NCBI GenBank assembly: GCA_034401135.1
Contig: JAWZSP010000011.1
Span: 1-64,000 of the forward strand
Direction of reading: 5' to 3'
Source of the DNA: Volutella citrinella
Lineage: Eukaryota > Ascomycota > Sordariomycetes > Hypocreales > Nectriaceae
DNA length: 64,000 nucleotides
Below, in pieces: positions 19,178 to 31,202 of this stretch (the first letter of the stretch is position 1; the number at the start of each line of letters is the position of its first letter). Both the position numbers and the translations under genes were made by a program. Below the pieces are notes generated by a model. The model had not been told where the DNA came from. It made no database searches and saw only the letters and a program-made list of their open reading frames with translations.

Positions 19178-22133
19178 ATGGCCCATGTTTCGATCATTCC
19201 TGCACCAACTCTAGCAAACGAATCAGCTGCTAACTCAACATGGTGTTTCCAACCTGACACGGAGTCCGAGATCACTGCCTTAGCAGCGTGGTGCCAAGTC
19301 AAGCAACAGCAGCGAGAACCCCTCAAAGCGACCAGCGAGGAAGACGACGCCGCTTCATCTGACGAACTCATAAACGAGCATGGTGTTAATTGTTTGACGG
19401 ATGATCGTGCCCTGCTTACGAAAGATGGCACAAAGTCCATCAAGCAAGACTTCCTCGACCGACTAGCAGAGTTACTGTGCTGTATGAAGAAGCCGTCCTT
19501 TATCACGTGTACAGCTATGACCGAAGAGCAAGACGAGGTCACGATTGTGGCCGCGCGAAACGGGGCGAAATGGACAGCCGACGACAAGAATCTCATGGAA
19601 GACTTGGCTAGAGTCATGGAAAGACTTTCTTCAGATGGTCCAAGACATATTACCGCACTCTGCCACCTGAAGCTATCACTAACAACTCCCACAGATCCAT
19701 TCGACGAGGATCCGCTTCCTCGTCTCCAAAGCAGGTTGACAGAATACTACGCGCCGAGGCTTCGACACCATGTCCAAGAACTTGTCAAGCACGAAGGAGG
19801 CAAGACAGACATGATATTCTTCACGGATACATGTCACGTTTTTCTGTCCAATAAGATATCGCTTCAAGATTTCGCCCACTGCGTCGAGCATCTTTCCGAT
19901 AACACTGATTTCTACTCTGTCCTGAAGGCTACATTCACACCTGCCGTATTCAAGCGGCTTATCGATGATCTGGCATTTATTCGGAGGCCTATGCAAGGTG
20001 CCAGAGCCTTCTGTTACGCAGCGAAGAAACTTGGGTGTTTTCAAAAGATTAAGATCCGACTGCTAGGTTCCTATCGATCAAGAGCCGTGCCACATATGCA
20101 ATTTCCGATACCTCGAGGGTTTGAGAAGAAATTCGACGCCCAGGTTAAAAAGGTCAAATGGGTGCATGCTGAGATGAGAGTGATAACTCACCTGTTGAAC
20201 GAGGAGAGTGAGGCAAGGCGTGTAGGGATGGTCTCGTATCTCGGTGTCAGCAAGAGGACATGCTTTCTCTGTGGCCATATAATTCAGCAAATGGGCCAGT
20301 TCCAAACGAGAGCTAACCATGGCAAGATTTACTCTCAGTGGACACTGCCTTCTGCGGTACTCGTTTAGCAGCGGGATGCTGTGAGGCTGCAGGATGCTGT
20401 TGAGCACTTGAGAGATGTACTGAGGCGAGAGGCGGAAAGAGACGATTTGCGACCTATGGATCCCGAGAAGGAATCCGTTATGGTGTCACCATTACTACCA
20501 CCAAGAATTAAGAGTACCCCCTTCACGCAACATGTCAAGGATCCGAGACGCCTACAGAGAGAGTCAGACTGGCTTAGCCACCTTGCCCGACGAGACAGAA
20601 CATTTGGGTACGTGATAAAGTCGGCACGAACGTGTTTTGGATGAGAATAGTTGCTGATGAGCTCAATATGGGGGCAGAGAAGATATTGAGAGCGGCGGTT
20701 CGGGTTCAACGAGTGGTCCCGGTGGTGAGGCGTTGCCCGGCATATACAAAGAGGCCCGCACCAGCGATCACCGTTCCGCACCAGAGGCCGCTCCAAAGAC
20801 GTGCGCCAATTGCAAGACAGACTCTGGTTTTCTGGTTTCTTGCCCGAAGTGCGACTCAGCATTGTATTGCGATGCCGACTGCCGCAAAGCCCACTGGCCT
20901 ACACACAAATTCTGCTGCAAATTGGGGCAGCCCATCGACTCTGCTGATTACCTGGTGCTTGCTTGTCAAACGAATCGGTTCCCGGAAGATGAAGACCCCG
21001 CTACCGCCTATGGGTTTCGGTACTTTGCATCTGCGAAGGATCGAGAGAGACTGTTCAAACTATACTGCCGACTGGTCAATCAAGGTGGAGTTGTCGACGA
21101 GGAGCTTCGCGAAGCTTTGCATAAGGATCGACTCAAGGAGTTTATTCTTTTCCGCAGCTCGCAGCTACCATGGGCAAATACTCAGCACGATATAGACTGG
21201 CTTCGTAAACAACAAGGGTTTAGAGCCAACGCTGTATGTCCAGATTTCGGCAAGAAGATCATCGACTCAGTGCGGAACTTCTTGAGCCCAGAAGACAGGG
21301 ACGTCTGCTTTTCTGATCTGAGTCCTCTTGAAAAACGCCAGGCCTATGTCTTCTACGGGCAAATTTTGAATGGATATGTTCCTGATGCGGACGAGGATAA
21401 TTGGATATCACTGGGCTTCTGTACAGCTCCGGGTGACCAAGGCGCTTTCCGACTCGCGGATCTTTACACACTCCTCGTCCAAAAGTGCCAATTTGAGGAA
21501 TTCTGGAAGGCAATGGCCGATTCAACCATGATTGAGCTCCTTAGAAAATACGGCATGGGTCATGAAATTGCTCAACTGCGCAATTTTGAGCACCACATGG
21601 GAATCGTTGCGACGTGCTATCACAGCGTTTGGGAACTTAAGCGGTTCACTAAAGTGGCAGACCCCCACCCAATGCGTGCCGTCGACGTCGATTATGGATT
21701 CGTAAAGTGCAGCACCGCGCGTGAACGATCGCTCCTGCGTCAGATATACACAGACTACTTCTCAAGAGGGGAGGACGAGATGAAACTCCACGAATCATGT
21801 GTCAACGGGAGGCTGGCCGAGTTTCTTGAATCCGTCCTCGGAAAACTGCCAGTTCCGCCTAAGGCACTGGCGAACTGTTATCCATTGGAGGGGTATACTT
21901 TTATGGGTATGGTGACGAAGTCGGTGATGCTGTGCCCTGAGTCGTTGGAGGAAGATGTCAGACGCATGTGTCAACAGGAGGGAGGAAGAGGCGTCATCTT
22001 GACCATACCAGACGAAGACGATGAGGCGATGAAGACGTTCATCGGAGAACGAGCGGCTTTCCTTGATATTGGTATCAGGAAACGCATCACTCGTCACGGT
22101 AATAAGAATATCATGGGGTTGGCTATGGAGTGA
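19178..22133 (+). CDS. OTT_1508-type deaminase fused to a MYND zinc finger, interrupted by an in-frame TAG
   Basis: The first open frame (19178-20368, 396 aa) ends in a deaminase-like domain. WVHAEMRVITHLL gives the zinc-binding His and catalytic Glu; YLGVSKRTCFLCGH gives the paired zinc Cys; NHGKIYSQWTLP is the conserved tail of the fungal OTT_1508-like family. Zinc-dependent deaminases of this fold act on bases in nucleotides or nucleic acids; the substrate of this family is not established. After a TAG at 20366-20368 the same frame continues helically (LQDAVEHLRDVLRREAERDD) to a donor GTACGT. A 70-nt intron (20608-20677, branch TTGCTGATG, acceptor GGGGCAG) joins it in phase to the second ORF. 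There a MYND finger is plain: CANCKTDSG, CPKCDSALYCDADCRKAHW, then HKFC. That part ends at 22133. Joined, the gene would code for about 960 aa. The TAG is either a nonsense mutation (CAG to TAG fits RIP) or spliced or read through. If it is a true stop, a deaminase and a MYND protein are made separately. Confidence 0.7.
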
Positions 22134-22353
22134 TTCATTAAAAATTGACCGTCCCAGCTCAGATTCAGTACTTGCACGTCCTTATCGAACTCGAGATGGA
22201 AGGCTCAAGGGATAATTGACTAAGCCCATTTCTTTGCTTTTCCGACCAAGTGAGAATCACTACGCAACAATCGAAACCTCGCGCTCTTCCAACAACCACC
22301 TACCATCCCCCACCACTTAAAGAATCACACCACTTAAAGCATAGCACAAAAAA
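22134..22353. other. Short intergenic spacer
   Basis: 3' region between the MYND end and the pogo relic. It contains the 16-mer CATTAAAAATTGACCG (22136-22151), which also occurs at 25256-25271. No gene is seen. Confidence 0.5.
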
Positions 22354-23346
22354 TCATTGCCCCATACAAAATCCAATATTTGATGCAGGCAGAAACCAAC
22401 CACCTTGTCCATTAAAAATGAAGCCACTCCGGTGTTTTATAGAGAATTGCTTGAATTTTACTCTCTGCGTAGTTTTAGGACCTCCCGACCGCTGCGTGTC
22501 CTCTGGTAGTGCTTTGTTACTTACAACCATAAAGTCCTCACTTTTGTCCTCTGACCTGACACCCACCTCAATTACTGACTCAACCTTCTCATCCACATCC
22601 ACCTCTATTTCTGCCTCCTTTGAGTCAAGAAGATCTTCTCCAGCCGCTAAAGCCTCCGCTAGAGCCATGAATCGCCGGTTCGGGTTCGGTACCGCCTTTC
22701 TTTTCTTCCCTCGCCGCAGCTGGGCTATTTGCTCCTCGAGGCTAGTAATCCGCGCATTTTGAACGGCCACCTTCATCTCTAAAGCTTCTAGTCCCTTTGC
22801 GATCTTACTGTACTTTCGCCTGGTCGGACGACTTCGGTGTTTGGCCATATCCCTCACTTGCCGGCTCGTTTTCGGCGTATCATCTGAGTGTAGTTGAGGA
22901 GGGCTCGGCGTCTTGAACTCTTTCAGTAGTTTTTCTTTGTCCGGTTGAATTTCCGGATGTGTTAGAGCTTTTTGACGGTTGATAGGCCAAATTCCAGTAG
23001 ATCTCTAGCTAGATAAAATAATATCCTTCCTCATGCCCGCCTCTCTGGCTTTCGCGTATGCCCGAATAAAGTTGACTTTGTCAACCGGCGCAGAATCGGT
23101 CAAACTAGCTAGCTTTTGGAGTTCTTTCCGATACGCACCTTTGATGACATTAAAAGTTCTATTATCTAACGGCTGTAAACTATGGGAACAATGTGCTGGT
23201 AGGTAATAGTAGTAGATCGTCGAGAAGTGGTGGTCAAGGAGGGTCGGCGCGACCGAGGGAAAGGCGCTGTGGAATATGCGGCAAGCCTGGACATAATTCA
23301 AGAACGTATCAAATAGTGATTGAGACACTTGGGAAGAGTATAGCAA
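22354..23346 (-). pseudogene. Pogo/Fot1-type transposase, C-terminal part, broken
   Basis: The first segment (23346-23005) has the DDE_1 signature around the third catalytic residue: LPAHCSHSLQPLDNRTFNV, then IKGAYRKELQ, as in pogo-family transposases. It stops at ILSS*, where the expected continuation is WRSTGIWPINRQKAL. That continuation is present right after the stop, so a TGG-to-TAG change (G to A, RIP type) broke the frame. The rest reads on through TPKTSRQVRDMAKHRSR and a coiled helix (LEALEMKVAVQNARITSLEE) to the end near 22354. The N-terminal DNA-binding half and first two Asp residues are gone; upstream is AT-rich. No clear terminal inverted repeats are seen. The element is immobile. 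Confidence 0.8.
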
Positions 23347-23967
23347 TTAGTTTCAATTGATGAGATGGTTTGTTGTGTTTTTATAGCGATTTCTATTTTG
23401 AAGGTTATGATTTTTGATCTGCATGCTTGTCTGATCCGCATGCTTTATATATTAATAAGTAAGTAAAAGCTATATACTTATTATATTTATTAATAAGTTT
23501 AAGTAATTATTATAACTATTAGCTTTATATTAAATAGATATTCTAATTATATTTATAAAAATAAAGTATTATTTAAAAGTACTTATATAATTTTATATTA
23601 AAATTCTACTAACTCTAAGACTATTTTTAACTTTATTATTTAAATTTATTATTATTATAATAATAACTAAGCTGCTTTAATAGCCTTAGTTAGTATTAAT
23701 AATAATAAAATAATATTATTTCTTAAGTATAAGTCGATACTTTTTATAAACTTTAATAACTATCTAGCAGAGACCTCCTTTTTTTATTAACTTTTAATAA
23801 GCTTTTAATTAATAACTTTATAAAAGGCAACTATTAGCACAGACAGATACTCTTTTACTAAATATTATAAACTTATTTAGTACTATAAGGTTGAGATTTT
23901 GACTTGTTCTACTTATATTAAGTCGTTTAGCAAATTGTTAATATGACCCCTCCTTTACTTACTATGT
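23347..23967. other. AT-rich RIP-affected spacer
   Basis: Nearly gene-free AT-rich sequence, probably the mutated remainder of the transposon and its surroundings. A small direct repeat (GATCTGCATGC / GATCCGCATGC) lies near 23,417-23,443. Confidence 0.5.
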
Positions 23968-26048
23968 TTAAGCTCCGGCTACTTCATTCTCTGCAAACGA
24001 TGCCTTTTCGTACTTAATACCAGTGTTCTTCTCTTCTACACCAAGTTGCGTCTCTTGAGCAGCCTTTTTAAAGTGACGAGGTTTGACCCCTGACTCGTAG
24101 AGTGCGTCCATTTTCTCAAATGTGATACCCTATACAGAGCCGTTAGCTTGTGGTCAAGTAGTGATAGACATAGTCGAAAACAGTTCATGAGTAGCTAATA
24201 GACAAGATTCCAACCTACCTTGGTTTCCGGAAACAGGAAGTAACCCCCGATAGCTGTCAGAATTCCAGTGCCGAAGAAGATGAAACCGGTTTTCCCACCC
24301 AGATTGCCGGCATCAGGGTTGATCATGTAGGGGATTGTGAACTGCATAACAAGGCCCCATACTCCATTCATGACCGTCACTAAAGCTTGTGTCGAAGCTC
24401 GGAGTCGCAGAGTCGCAACTTCCGAGGCGAGTACAAACCCGCAGGCACCTACCGACACTTGGTAGACGAGGGCCCATAGATACATCAGCACGACGATTGC
24501 CCAGAGCGCTGCCTCAGTATGGAAACAACCGGCAATTCCCATTGACAGGAGAAGAGCGCTCAGTACGAACATTGACGGTACAAGGAGCGTGCGCCGGCCC
24601 ACTACCTCGATCATGGGGAAAGCAACCCCGGTGGAGATGAGCATGACCACATACATGAGGCAGGAGGCCAGGAAGTATTGTTTGATGCCGATGAGCTCGA
24701 AGAAATAGGTGGCGTATCCAATTGCAAACGTAGCTCCGATGAGTTGCTGGCCACTCGAGGCGAACATGGCGGTGATGCTGCGCTTAAGATTCTTCTCACG
24801 GAAACACTGCAGCTCCTGGCCAACTTCAATACCCAGTATGGAGTAGTGGCTGCTCTCTGAACTCTTATGAAGTTCTTCGTTGAATCGCACGTCTTCTTCG
24901 AGTCGTCTCATCTCATGGTTGATAAGATCCTGCTTGGATTTTCCGTACATGCGCTCCAGAGAGCACCTTGCCTTTTCGGGTTTGTTTTCTCGTATCAGCC
25001 AGTATGGGGACTCTGGAAACCAAGGATAAAGGGACAGAAGAGCAACTGGTTTTATTCGAGTTAGCGTCGGTAATCAACTGGTATGAGGCGCTGCCTTTGT
25101 CAGGCTCGGATTCACTCACATGGGAAGAAGTACATCGACACCACAACAGTCCACCACTCCCACTTGCCCTGAATAAAACTCGCCCCATACGAAATGAGTA
25201 CGCTACAAGGATGAGTAACTATCTTGTCCAGGTTATTGGCCGGCGTGTGCACTCACATTAAAAATTGACCGAGTACGATGCTGGTGTTAAAGAAGCAGAG
25301 AAAAAATCCCCGCAATTCGGGTCTGCAGCTCTCTCCTATCCACAGGGGAGATATTGTAAACATTATACCAATGGCAGCACCTATGGGACGCAGATCATTA
25401 GCATCATGGATGAAGTGCCGGTCTGAGACCCTTGCTTACCGTTGACAGCACGGCCAGCTAGGTGCATCTTCCATTCTTCGGCAAGTTGTTGAAGTACAAC
25501 ACCAGCAGTAGACAGAGCCATTGCGACGACAATCTGAGGCTTGCGACCCCATTTTTCCAGTAAGGGAGCGGCAATGATGGCGGCAATAATGTCAAAAGCA
25601 GGTCCGATTGCCTGCCATGCCGAAAGAACATGTGATGGAATAAGGTACGAGCCATCGGCCTGGAGCTCGCCAAATTGTTTGCGAAACTCAGGCAGAGAGG
25701 CAAGCTGGCCACCAGAGACATAATCCCAGCCAAGCATCATCGAACCAATGGAGGTGTAGAGAGCTAAATCGGTTAGCCTGGACGCTCATTTGTATTTTTC
25801 TTCTGCTTTTGCCGGAAAACGGCTGAAGGCGTTGTGTCTTGCAGCACGTAATAATCAGAGCAGCAACTAACCCCATAGAGTATATTTCCAATTATCACGG
25901 AGGATAGCCCATTTTCGGGAATGGTCAACGACCGAGTAGTCGATTCGACTGATCTCAATATGTCAGCTTTGTTCCGACAACATTGCAGGTGCCCTGGTAT
26001 CCTGGGTTGTAGGCAGAAAGGGATGATTGTCGAGTACCTTGTGCTCAT
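23968..26048 (-). CDS. MFS sugar transporter
   Basis: Seven exons: 26048-26038, 25948-25872, 25763-25440, 25380-25257, 25202-25120, 25045-24219, 24129-23968. All six introns are GT..AG with good branch sites; intron 2 uses the rarer donor GTTAGT and branch CTAAC. The product is 535 aa. Marks of the sugar porter family are [20 protein letters not shown] in TM1, [10 protein letters not shown] after TM2, [11 protein letters not shown] after TM4, [16 protein letters not shown] before the central loop, VVGRRTLL in the second half, and [12 protein letters not shown] at the C-terminal end. It should be a plasma-membrane proton symporter for a sugar or small oligosaccharide. It is divergent from the GH32 gene (757-bp shared upstream region), so the imported sugar is probably the GH32 substrate. 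The first exon codes only three and two-thirds residues, so the start is the least certain part. Confidence 0.85.
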
Positions 26049-26805
26049 GTTGGCTGAGCTTCGCGGGTTCTTGCTTCAGTATAGCAGAGAGACGTTATCG
26101 TTATGAGGCTTCAACGAGCCCAATTGGTGTGAAATACTAGGAGAAGTTGTGTGTGTCCACAAGTGGTGAGACGACAAAGTTGGTGGCGGGAGCAGAAGGC
26201 ATATATAGTTAAATGCTGTGAGCACTGAGATCAACTTTGCCGCGACGAATTCAGCCAGGCGACAATTAGCTCCAGCCTCGACAATGACATGACACAAAGG
26301 TAATGGCAGCCATGAAGTGGCTTCAACCAGGATTCAACGTGGTCTGTGGGCTGATCCGGGGTTCGCGAGTCTGGGGTTGTGGAGGAGACTGTGGAGGGGA
26401 ACCCCAAGGACTTCCCGAGGCAGGTCATGCGTTGACATGAGATCCACATTGGCCAGGTTCTGACCACGGGGTAAAACCATTACTCCGCGATGTCAATGTG
26501 GCGAGCTAGTGGGTCGATTCAGGTGCACACCATCAGAACCCTCCACTTCAGCTTAGCGCAAGACGACTCCTGCGGAATTTTTTATTCTCTCCGCGACCAG
26601 AAACGTCGCATCGGGAAAATGCTCAATTCCCCGCAGAGTATGACAGACCCATGCAGCGACGCTAACTCCGTGGTTCGCCATCCACACCCAAGACTGTGAC
26701 GCCAGGCCCAAGAAAGGAGGATATAACAAGCCAGCATTCTATTGAAATTCACTGTCGGCACAACCGGCGGCCCTTCTCACTAATTGAAATCACTTACTTC
26801 ACAGT
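26049..26805. promoter_or_regulatory. Divergent promoter between sugar transporter and GH32 gene
   Basis: 757 bp shared by two divergent genes of the sugar cluster. CGG triplets, the usual half-sites of Zn2Cys6 regulators, occur as CGG-N6-CGG-CGG at 26756-26770, 36 bp before the GH32 start, and as CGG-N15-CCG near 26,576-26,596. A TATA-like CATATATAG lies near 26,200. Binding by the cluster's own regulator is an inference. Confidence 0.5.
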
Positions 26806-28676
26806 ATGGGATCCATTGATGGTCAATGTACCGATGCGCAAATTCAGCGACCAGTCTACCACTTCACTTGCCCGCAAGGGTGGATGAACGACCCTTGCGG
26901 ACCAGGTTACGATCCAGCCACTGGGACATATCATCTGTTTTATCAGTGTAAGCATATAATTCCATCATAGTATGGCGGGATGATGATCAAAATTGACCGC
27001 TATTGTCATTGTGTTTGCTAACCAGGCTTTGCTTTTCAGGGAATCCAGCCTCTTGCGAATGGGGTTCAATCTCTTGGGGTCATGCCACGAGTAAGGATCT
27101 CGTATATTGGCTTCACGACCCAGGCGGAGAGCCTGTACTGAGACCGACCGACCCTTATGACGAAAAAGGCGTATTCACGGGATGCTTCCTATCCCAAGGC
27201 GTCACTGGCGAGGCTGGCCAGATGAGTCTGGTGTACTCCTCCGTTTGCTATTTGCCCATTCATTGGACAATTCCTTACAAGCGAGGCTGCGAAGGACTTG
27301 CCATTGCCACATCAAAAGATGCTGGGAAGACCTGGCTGAAGCTAGCCGAGAACCCGGTCCTTGAAGAAGAGCCAGCAGACTTGGATGTGACAGGGTTTCG
27401 TGATCCTTATGTGGCACGCTGGCCAGGCTTGAATGATTTGATCGGCGGCGGCAACGCGCTATACGGTGTTGTATCTGGAGGTATTCAGGGCCAAGGCCCA
27501 GCAATCTTCCTATATGCAGTACAAGCGGATAATGTCGCAAGGTGGGACTATCTCGGAATCCTGCTCTCCTCGCCAGCAAATATTCAACGATCACCAAAAT
27601 GGAGTGGCGATTTTGGCGTCAACTGGGAATGCGCAAACTTCATGACCTTGCATTCCGAAGGTGGCGAGACAAGCAGAGATTTCATTGTCGTGGGCACGGA
27701 AGGTGGCAAGGAAAGACCATGGGTTGAGGCATACTTGTCAGATAAACCCGCGTCACTGCCAAGGAGAACAACACGATACAGCATTTGGATCTGTGGCTCA
27801 TTAGAAAAAGACGATTGTGGTGTTGTGACAATGTCACGCGAATTCGATGGCGTCTTGGACTATGGCTGTTTCTATGCGGCAAACACTTTCTTCGACCCGG
27901 TATCGAGTCGAAGGGTCCTCTGGGGATGGTTGCCAGAGGAAGACGTTCCAACAAAGCATTGCACAGCGAAAGGGTGGAATGGGTGCCTTGCTCTCCCCAG
28001 AGAACTCTTCATTCAAAGAGTGACAGGAGTCACAGGATGTCTGCGTTCTAGCCTGACTGAAATCACATCCACCAGGCTGGAGAGAAACGACCAGGACGGA
28101 ACGTATACCATCGAAACATTGGGAATCCGGCCAATTCGAGAACTGGAACAGCTAAGATCAGGCAGACTGGAATCCTTTCGATATGTGGCACTTCCCAGAG
28201 GCACTGTGGAAACCTACTTGGCTCCAGCCGCTATGCAAGGTACGCACTGGGAACTTCAAGCGACCATTAATATAGAGCCTTCCTGTACCAGTGTAGGCTT
28301 CATGATACGACACAACGAAGATAAATCGACGAAAAGTGTCATTTCTTTCTTGCCTTACGACGAGGAACTCGTTGTTACTCGGGAAAACTCGAATACCTCT
28401 TCAAATATCAACAAATGCGATGAGCGTGGAGCTTTCACACTTTTCAGGAGGAAAGCCGGAGACAAGGAAGAGCTAGAGCCATTACAGCTGCGGGTCCTTT
28501 CTGACGCTGATGTGATAGAGGTATATGCCAATGGTAGGTTTGCACTCTCTACTCTTGTATATACCAAGGATCCTAGAGCAGCCTTGGTCAGCTTGTTCGC
28601 CAGTGGGCCAGACGAGTGTGCGAGATTTGATGAGGTCAAATTTTGGCCCCTGATGAACAATGTTATTAGGAAATGA
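26806..28676 (+). CDS. GH32 beta-fructofuranosidase/inulinase-type enzyme, intracellular
   Basis: Exon 1 is 26806-26947 and exon 2 is 27040-28676, with a 92-nt intron whose acceptor TTTTCAG restores YHLFYQ-WNPASCEW; an earlier acceptor (CTAACCAG) would break this motif. The product is 592 aa. All three catalytic motifs of glycoside hydrolase family 32 are present: WMNDPCG (nucleophile Asp29), FRDP (residues 167-170, transition-state stabiliser) and EC (244-245, acid/base Glu). The C-terminal beta-sandwich is also present (VEVYANGRF-like: IEVYANGRFALSTLVY). There is no signal peptide; the protein starts MGSIDGQC, so it should work inside the cell on imported sucrose or fructo-oligosaccharides. 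This fits the divergent transporter. Exo- versus endo-action and bond preference cannot be told by eye. Confidence 0.9.
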
Positions 28677-29023
28677 GAGATGCGTGTTAGTTCAACCCGA
28701 ATAACTCTAGTACAGCACAACTGTTGTTACTTGTCCCAATGTTTTACCATGAAAATAGTTGCCCTCGGCTCCAATTCATGTGCCATCTCTGTAAACACCT
28801 TAAAAGCAATCACTGTTCCATTATCCTGGCCATTGCAGCTAGTGATGGGCTCATTATTCCAACCTCGATCAGGACCTCGGTTGCAACTGCGAAGCAGTCT
28901 AGTACAGGAGCGTTTATAGTCTCCTGCAGGCACGGGACAGTAGCTGCCTTGCGAGCCGCCATGCTGATAATAAAAATGCTAATAATTTACGGTTAGTCGG
29001 TCCGTGACCTGAAAGGGCAGCGT
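28677..29023. other. 3' intergenic region
   Basis: Convergent tail-to-tail spacer between the GH32 gene and the Zn2Cys6 regulator. No gene or repeat is recognised. Confidence 0.5.
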
Positions 29024-30674
29024 TTATTTTGATGCTAACCTTGAGCTCAGTGTCCATGCATTTACGAGGCATGTCTTCAAGGCCGACGTGGCCGCAAATA
29101 TGAATGATACGTAGGCATCAAAGAACTTTGTACAGTACGGCGCAAGTTCTTGGTCAGCAGTGGAAAGTTTCAACGTCTGGTAGACGGCCGGCCAGTAGAT
29201 GGATGCCATACAAGCAAAGTATTGCGTCTGTAGGAATTGCGCGGCGGGAAGCTCGGGCACCTTATTGATGCCCATTGGGGTCTTGTGAAAGCGCAGCGGT
29301 GGAGGTAGACATTGATACCATTCATTGAGCTGGAACTCCAACTCTTTCGCGATGACGGGCGCATACCGAAGCTGGCCACCAGCAGCCTTGCTCACCGATG
29401 TGGTGCAGCGCTGGAGCATGCGCCGCATGGCAATCTCGGCCAGAAAATACACCATGGAAATATCAAATGAAACACCATCGTGTGAAGATGAAAATTGGCT
29501 TGGTGAGATGGCTGCCACCGACGCCGGTGAGAGAGAGGAGAAGTGCCACGTTTCGGCAGCCGCAGGTAGAGGAGTGTCCCCATAAGCCCAGATGCCTGTC
29601 TGGGGCATGTCTAGTTGAACAATGAGCTCACTCTCAATGAGGAGTATGGTCCAGAAAGCACGGCGTAGGGCCTCCCCCTGCTTGGGATCATCCTGGTAAA
29701 GGTTGGTCCGCAGCATGTTTTGGGCACGAAAAGAAGCGATGGCAACATAGTCCTGGGCTTGGCACGGCCGCAAGAGACACAACTGGTAGATTGCGAATAG
29801 TATCAGGCACTGGAGACCATGCAGGGAGTAGTCCTGAATAGCGACGGGTAGTAGCCCACAGGCCGCCTCGAAGTAGGCTAGGTCTGGCCTCTCTTTGAGA
29901 GCGGCTGTAGCATCGGCCGTTTCGGCGAGAGTACCAACGGCGATGACCAGCATGGTAAGACACGAGTCCACAGGGGAAGAACTGGCATAGTTGATGCAGT
30001 GGGTAAACACATCGGTAAAGTCGGCAGGGAAAATGGGGAACCAGACATGCACTCGTTCCGCGAAGGCTGCGAGGGCTTCGGTAACGCGTTGGGGCTGTAA
30101 CATGATCATCCTAAAGGGGCCGGAGGAGCTAGAGGGATAGATGGCTTGCGATACGGCACTTGTCCTCTCATCATTGATGAGCAGGGTTCCCATTTCGGGG
30201 TCCAGGCCGAGGACACGCATCATGGGGGAATTTTGGATCGTCATGAATGGAAAGTCGGAGCTATCATGTTCTATTGAACGGTCCCCGGGGGGTGTTGAAG
30301 CCACAGATCCTGGAACTGATTCGTCATGAACAGGACGGGCTACCCAAGGTGAATGTGGCCTAGGAGTAGGATGGGCAGCATGGCAGCTGTCTTCTCGCGA
30401 GGCAACCAAGAGTGCCGTGATATGGTCGAGCCGTTTATGAATGCTTGCAACATCCTGCTCGAACCTAATTCGTTTATCAATATGCGCACTCAGTGTGGTA
30501 GTCAAACATGTGCGCTTACGGTGCTGTCGGCTGCTGTGGAGTGGTACGGTAGACGCACTCGGTGTCATGAGCTTCGCAGTACCGGCATTTTGGCCGGACG
30601 CCGTCGCAACGTGTTCGCCGGTTGCGACATACTTCGCAGGCGACAACTCGTTTCTTCCGCGGCACTTCACTCAT
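29024..30674 (-). CDS. Zn2Cys6 transcription factor, probable regulator of the sugar cluster
   Basis: Exon 1 is 30674-30520 and exon 2 is 30464-29024. The 55-nt intron (GTAAGC..AATTAG) splits the DNA-binding region from the rest, a common place in this family. The product is 531 aa. Residues about 6-40 form the binuclear zinc cluster ACEVCRNRRTRCDG..KCRYC..ECVYR, with a basic stretch (RKKRVV) before it. The linker is helical (FEQDVASIHKRLDHITALL) and may dimerise. Residues about 165-500 match a fungal-specific transcription factor domain in pattern (FPIFPADFT, LFAIYQLCLLRPCQAQDYVAIASFRAQNML, LRRAFWTILLIESEL). It lies inside the cluster and shares its promoter with the GH172 gene, which suggests pathway-specific control by the transported sugar. 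Confidence 0.88.
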
Positions 30675-31202
30675 TGCGATAACACGAGTCGAGTGGCTGC
30701 CGCAGCGTCGGGAACGGTGAGGGTTGACAGAAGGGGCAGGGAGGGTCTCCGAGACCGCGTCGCGGAGTCTTTATCCTTGCACCGATGTGTCGACTCGTCG
30801 GGCAGCACAGAAAACTCCGCGATGCCCACCCACACTCTTGATCGTCTGGTGCGGGGTAAGTTCTTTAGTGTATCCACTAATATCTCACTAGTGCCCCCTG
30901 GGTGGTCAGAGGGGCGACATCTCCGGGTCCATCAGCTGCGTTTCGATTCGTCACTTTTTCTAATGTTCGGGCTAAACTCCGCAGGCTTTCGGGATGGACC
31001 TGAGGGCTGACTATACGCTCCGATCAGGGTTATATGGATGCATCGCAGGGAGTTTAAGATCACAAGCATAAAAGACACTTGGGCTCACCTCAACCGAGAC
31101 CATCTGTTCTACCAGAAGCAAGCCTCTCGTCCTCAACCTTGTGACTTTCATACCCTTTCAGACCCCTTGAATCCATCGACACCAACACATATCAAAAGAA
31201 TC
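30675..31202. promoter_or_regulatory. Divergent promoter between regulator and GH172 gene
   Basis: About 530 bp between the two start codons, assuming the GH172 start at 31203. It contains several CGG/CCG triplets (for example near 30,755, 30,926 and 30,981) but no spaced pair I would call a site. An in-frame ATG for the GH172 gene lies inside it at 31038. Confidence 0.45.

Noticed and set aside
22136..27000. Repeated word CATTAAAAATTGACCG at 22136 and 25256, with a shorter match near 26989
   Set aside because: Only 16 and 11 bp, in unrelated contexts (3' spacer, transporter exon-intron border, GH32 intron); likely chance or trivial.
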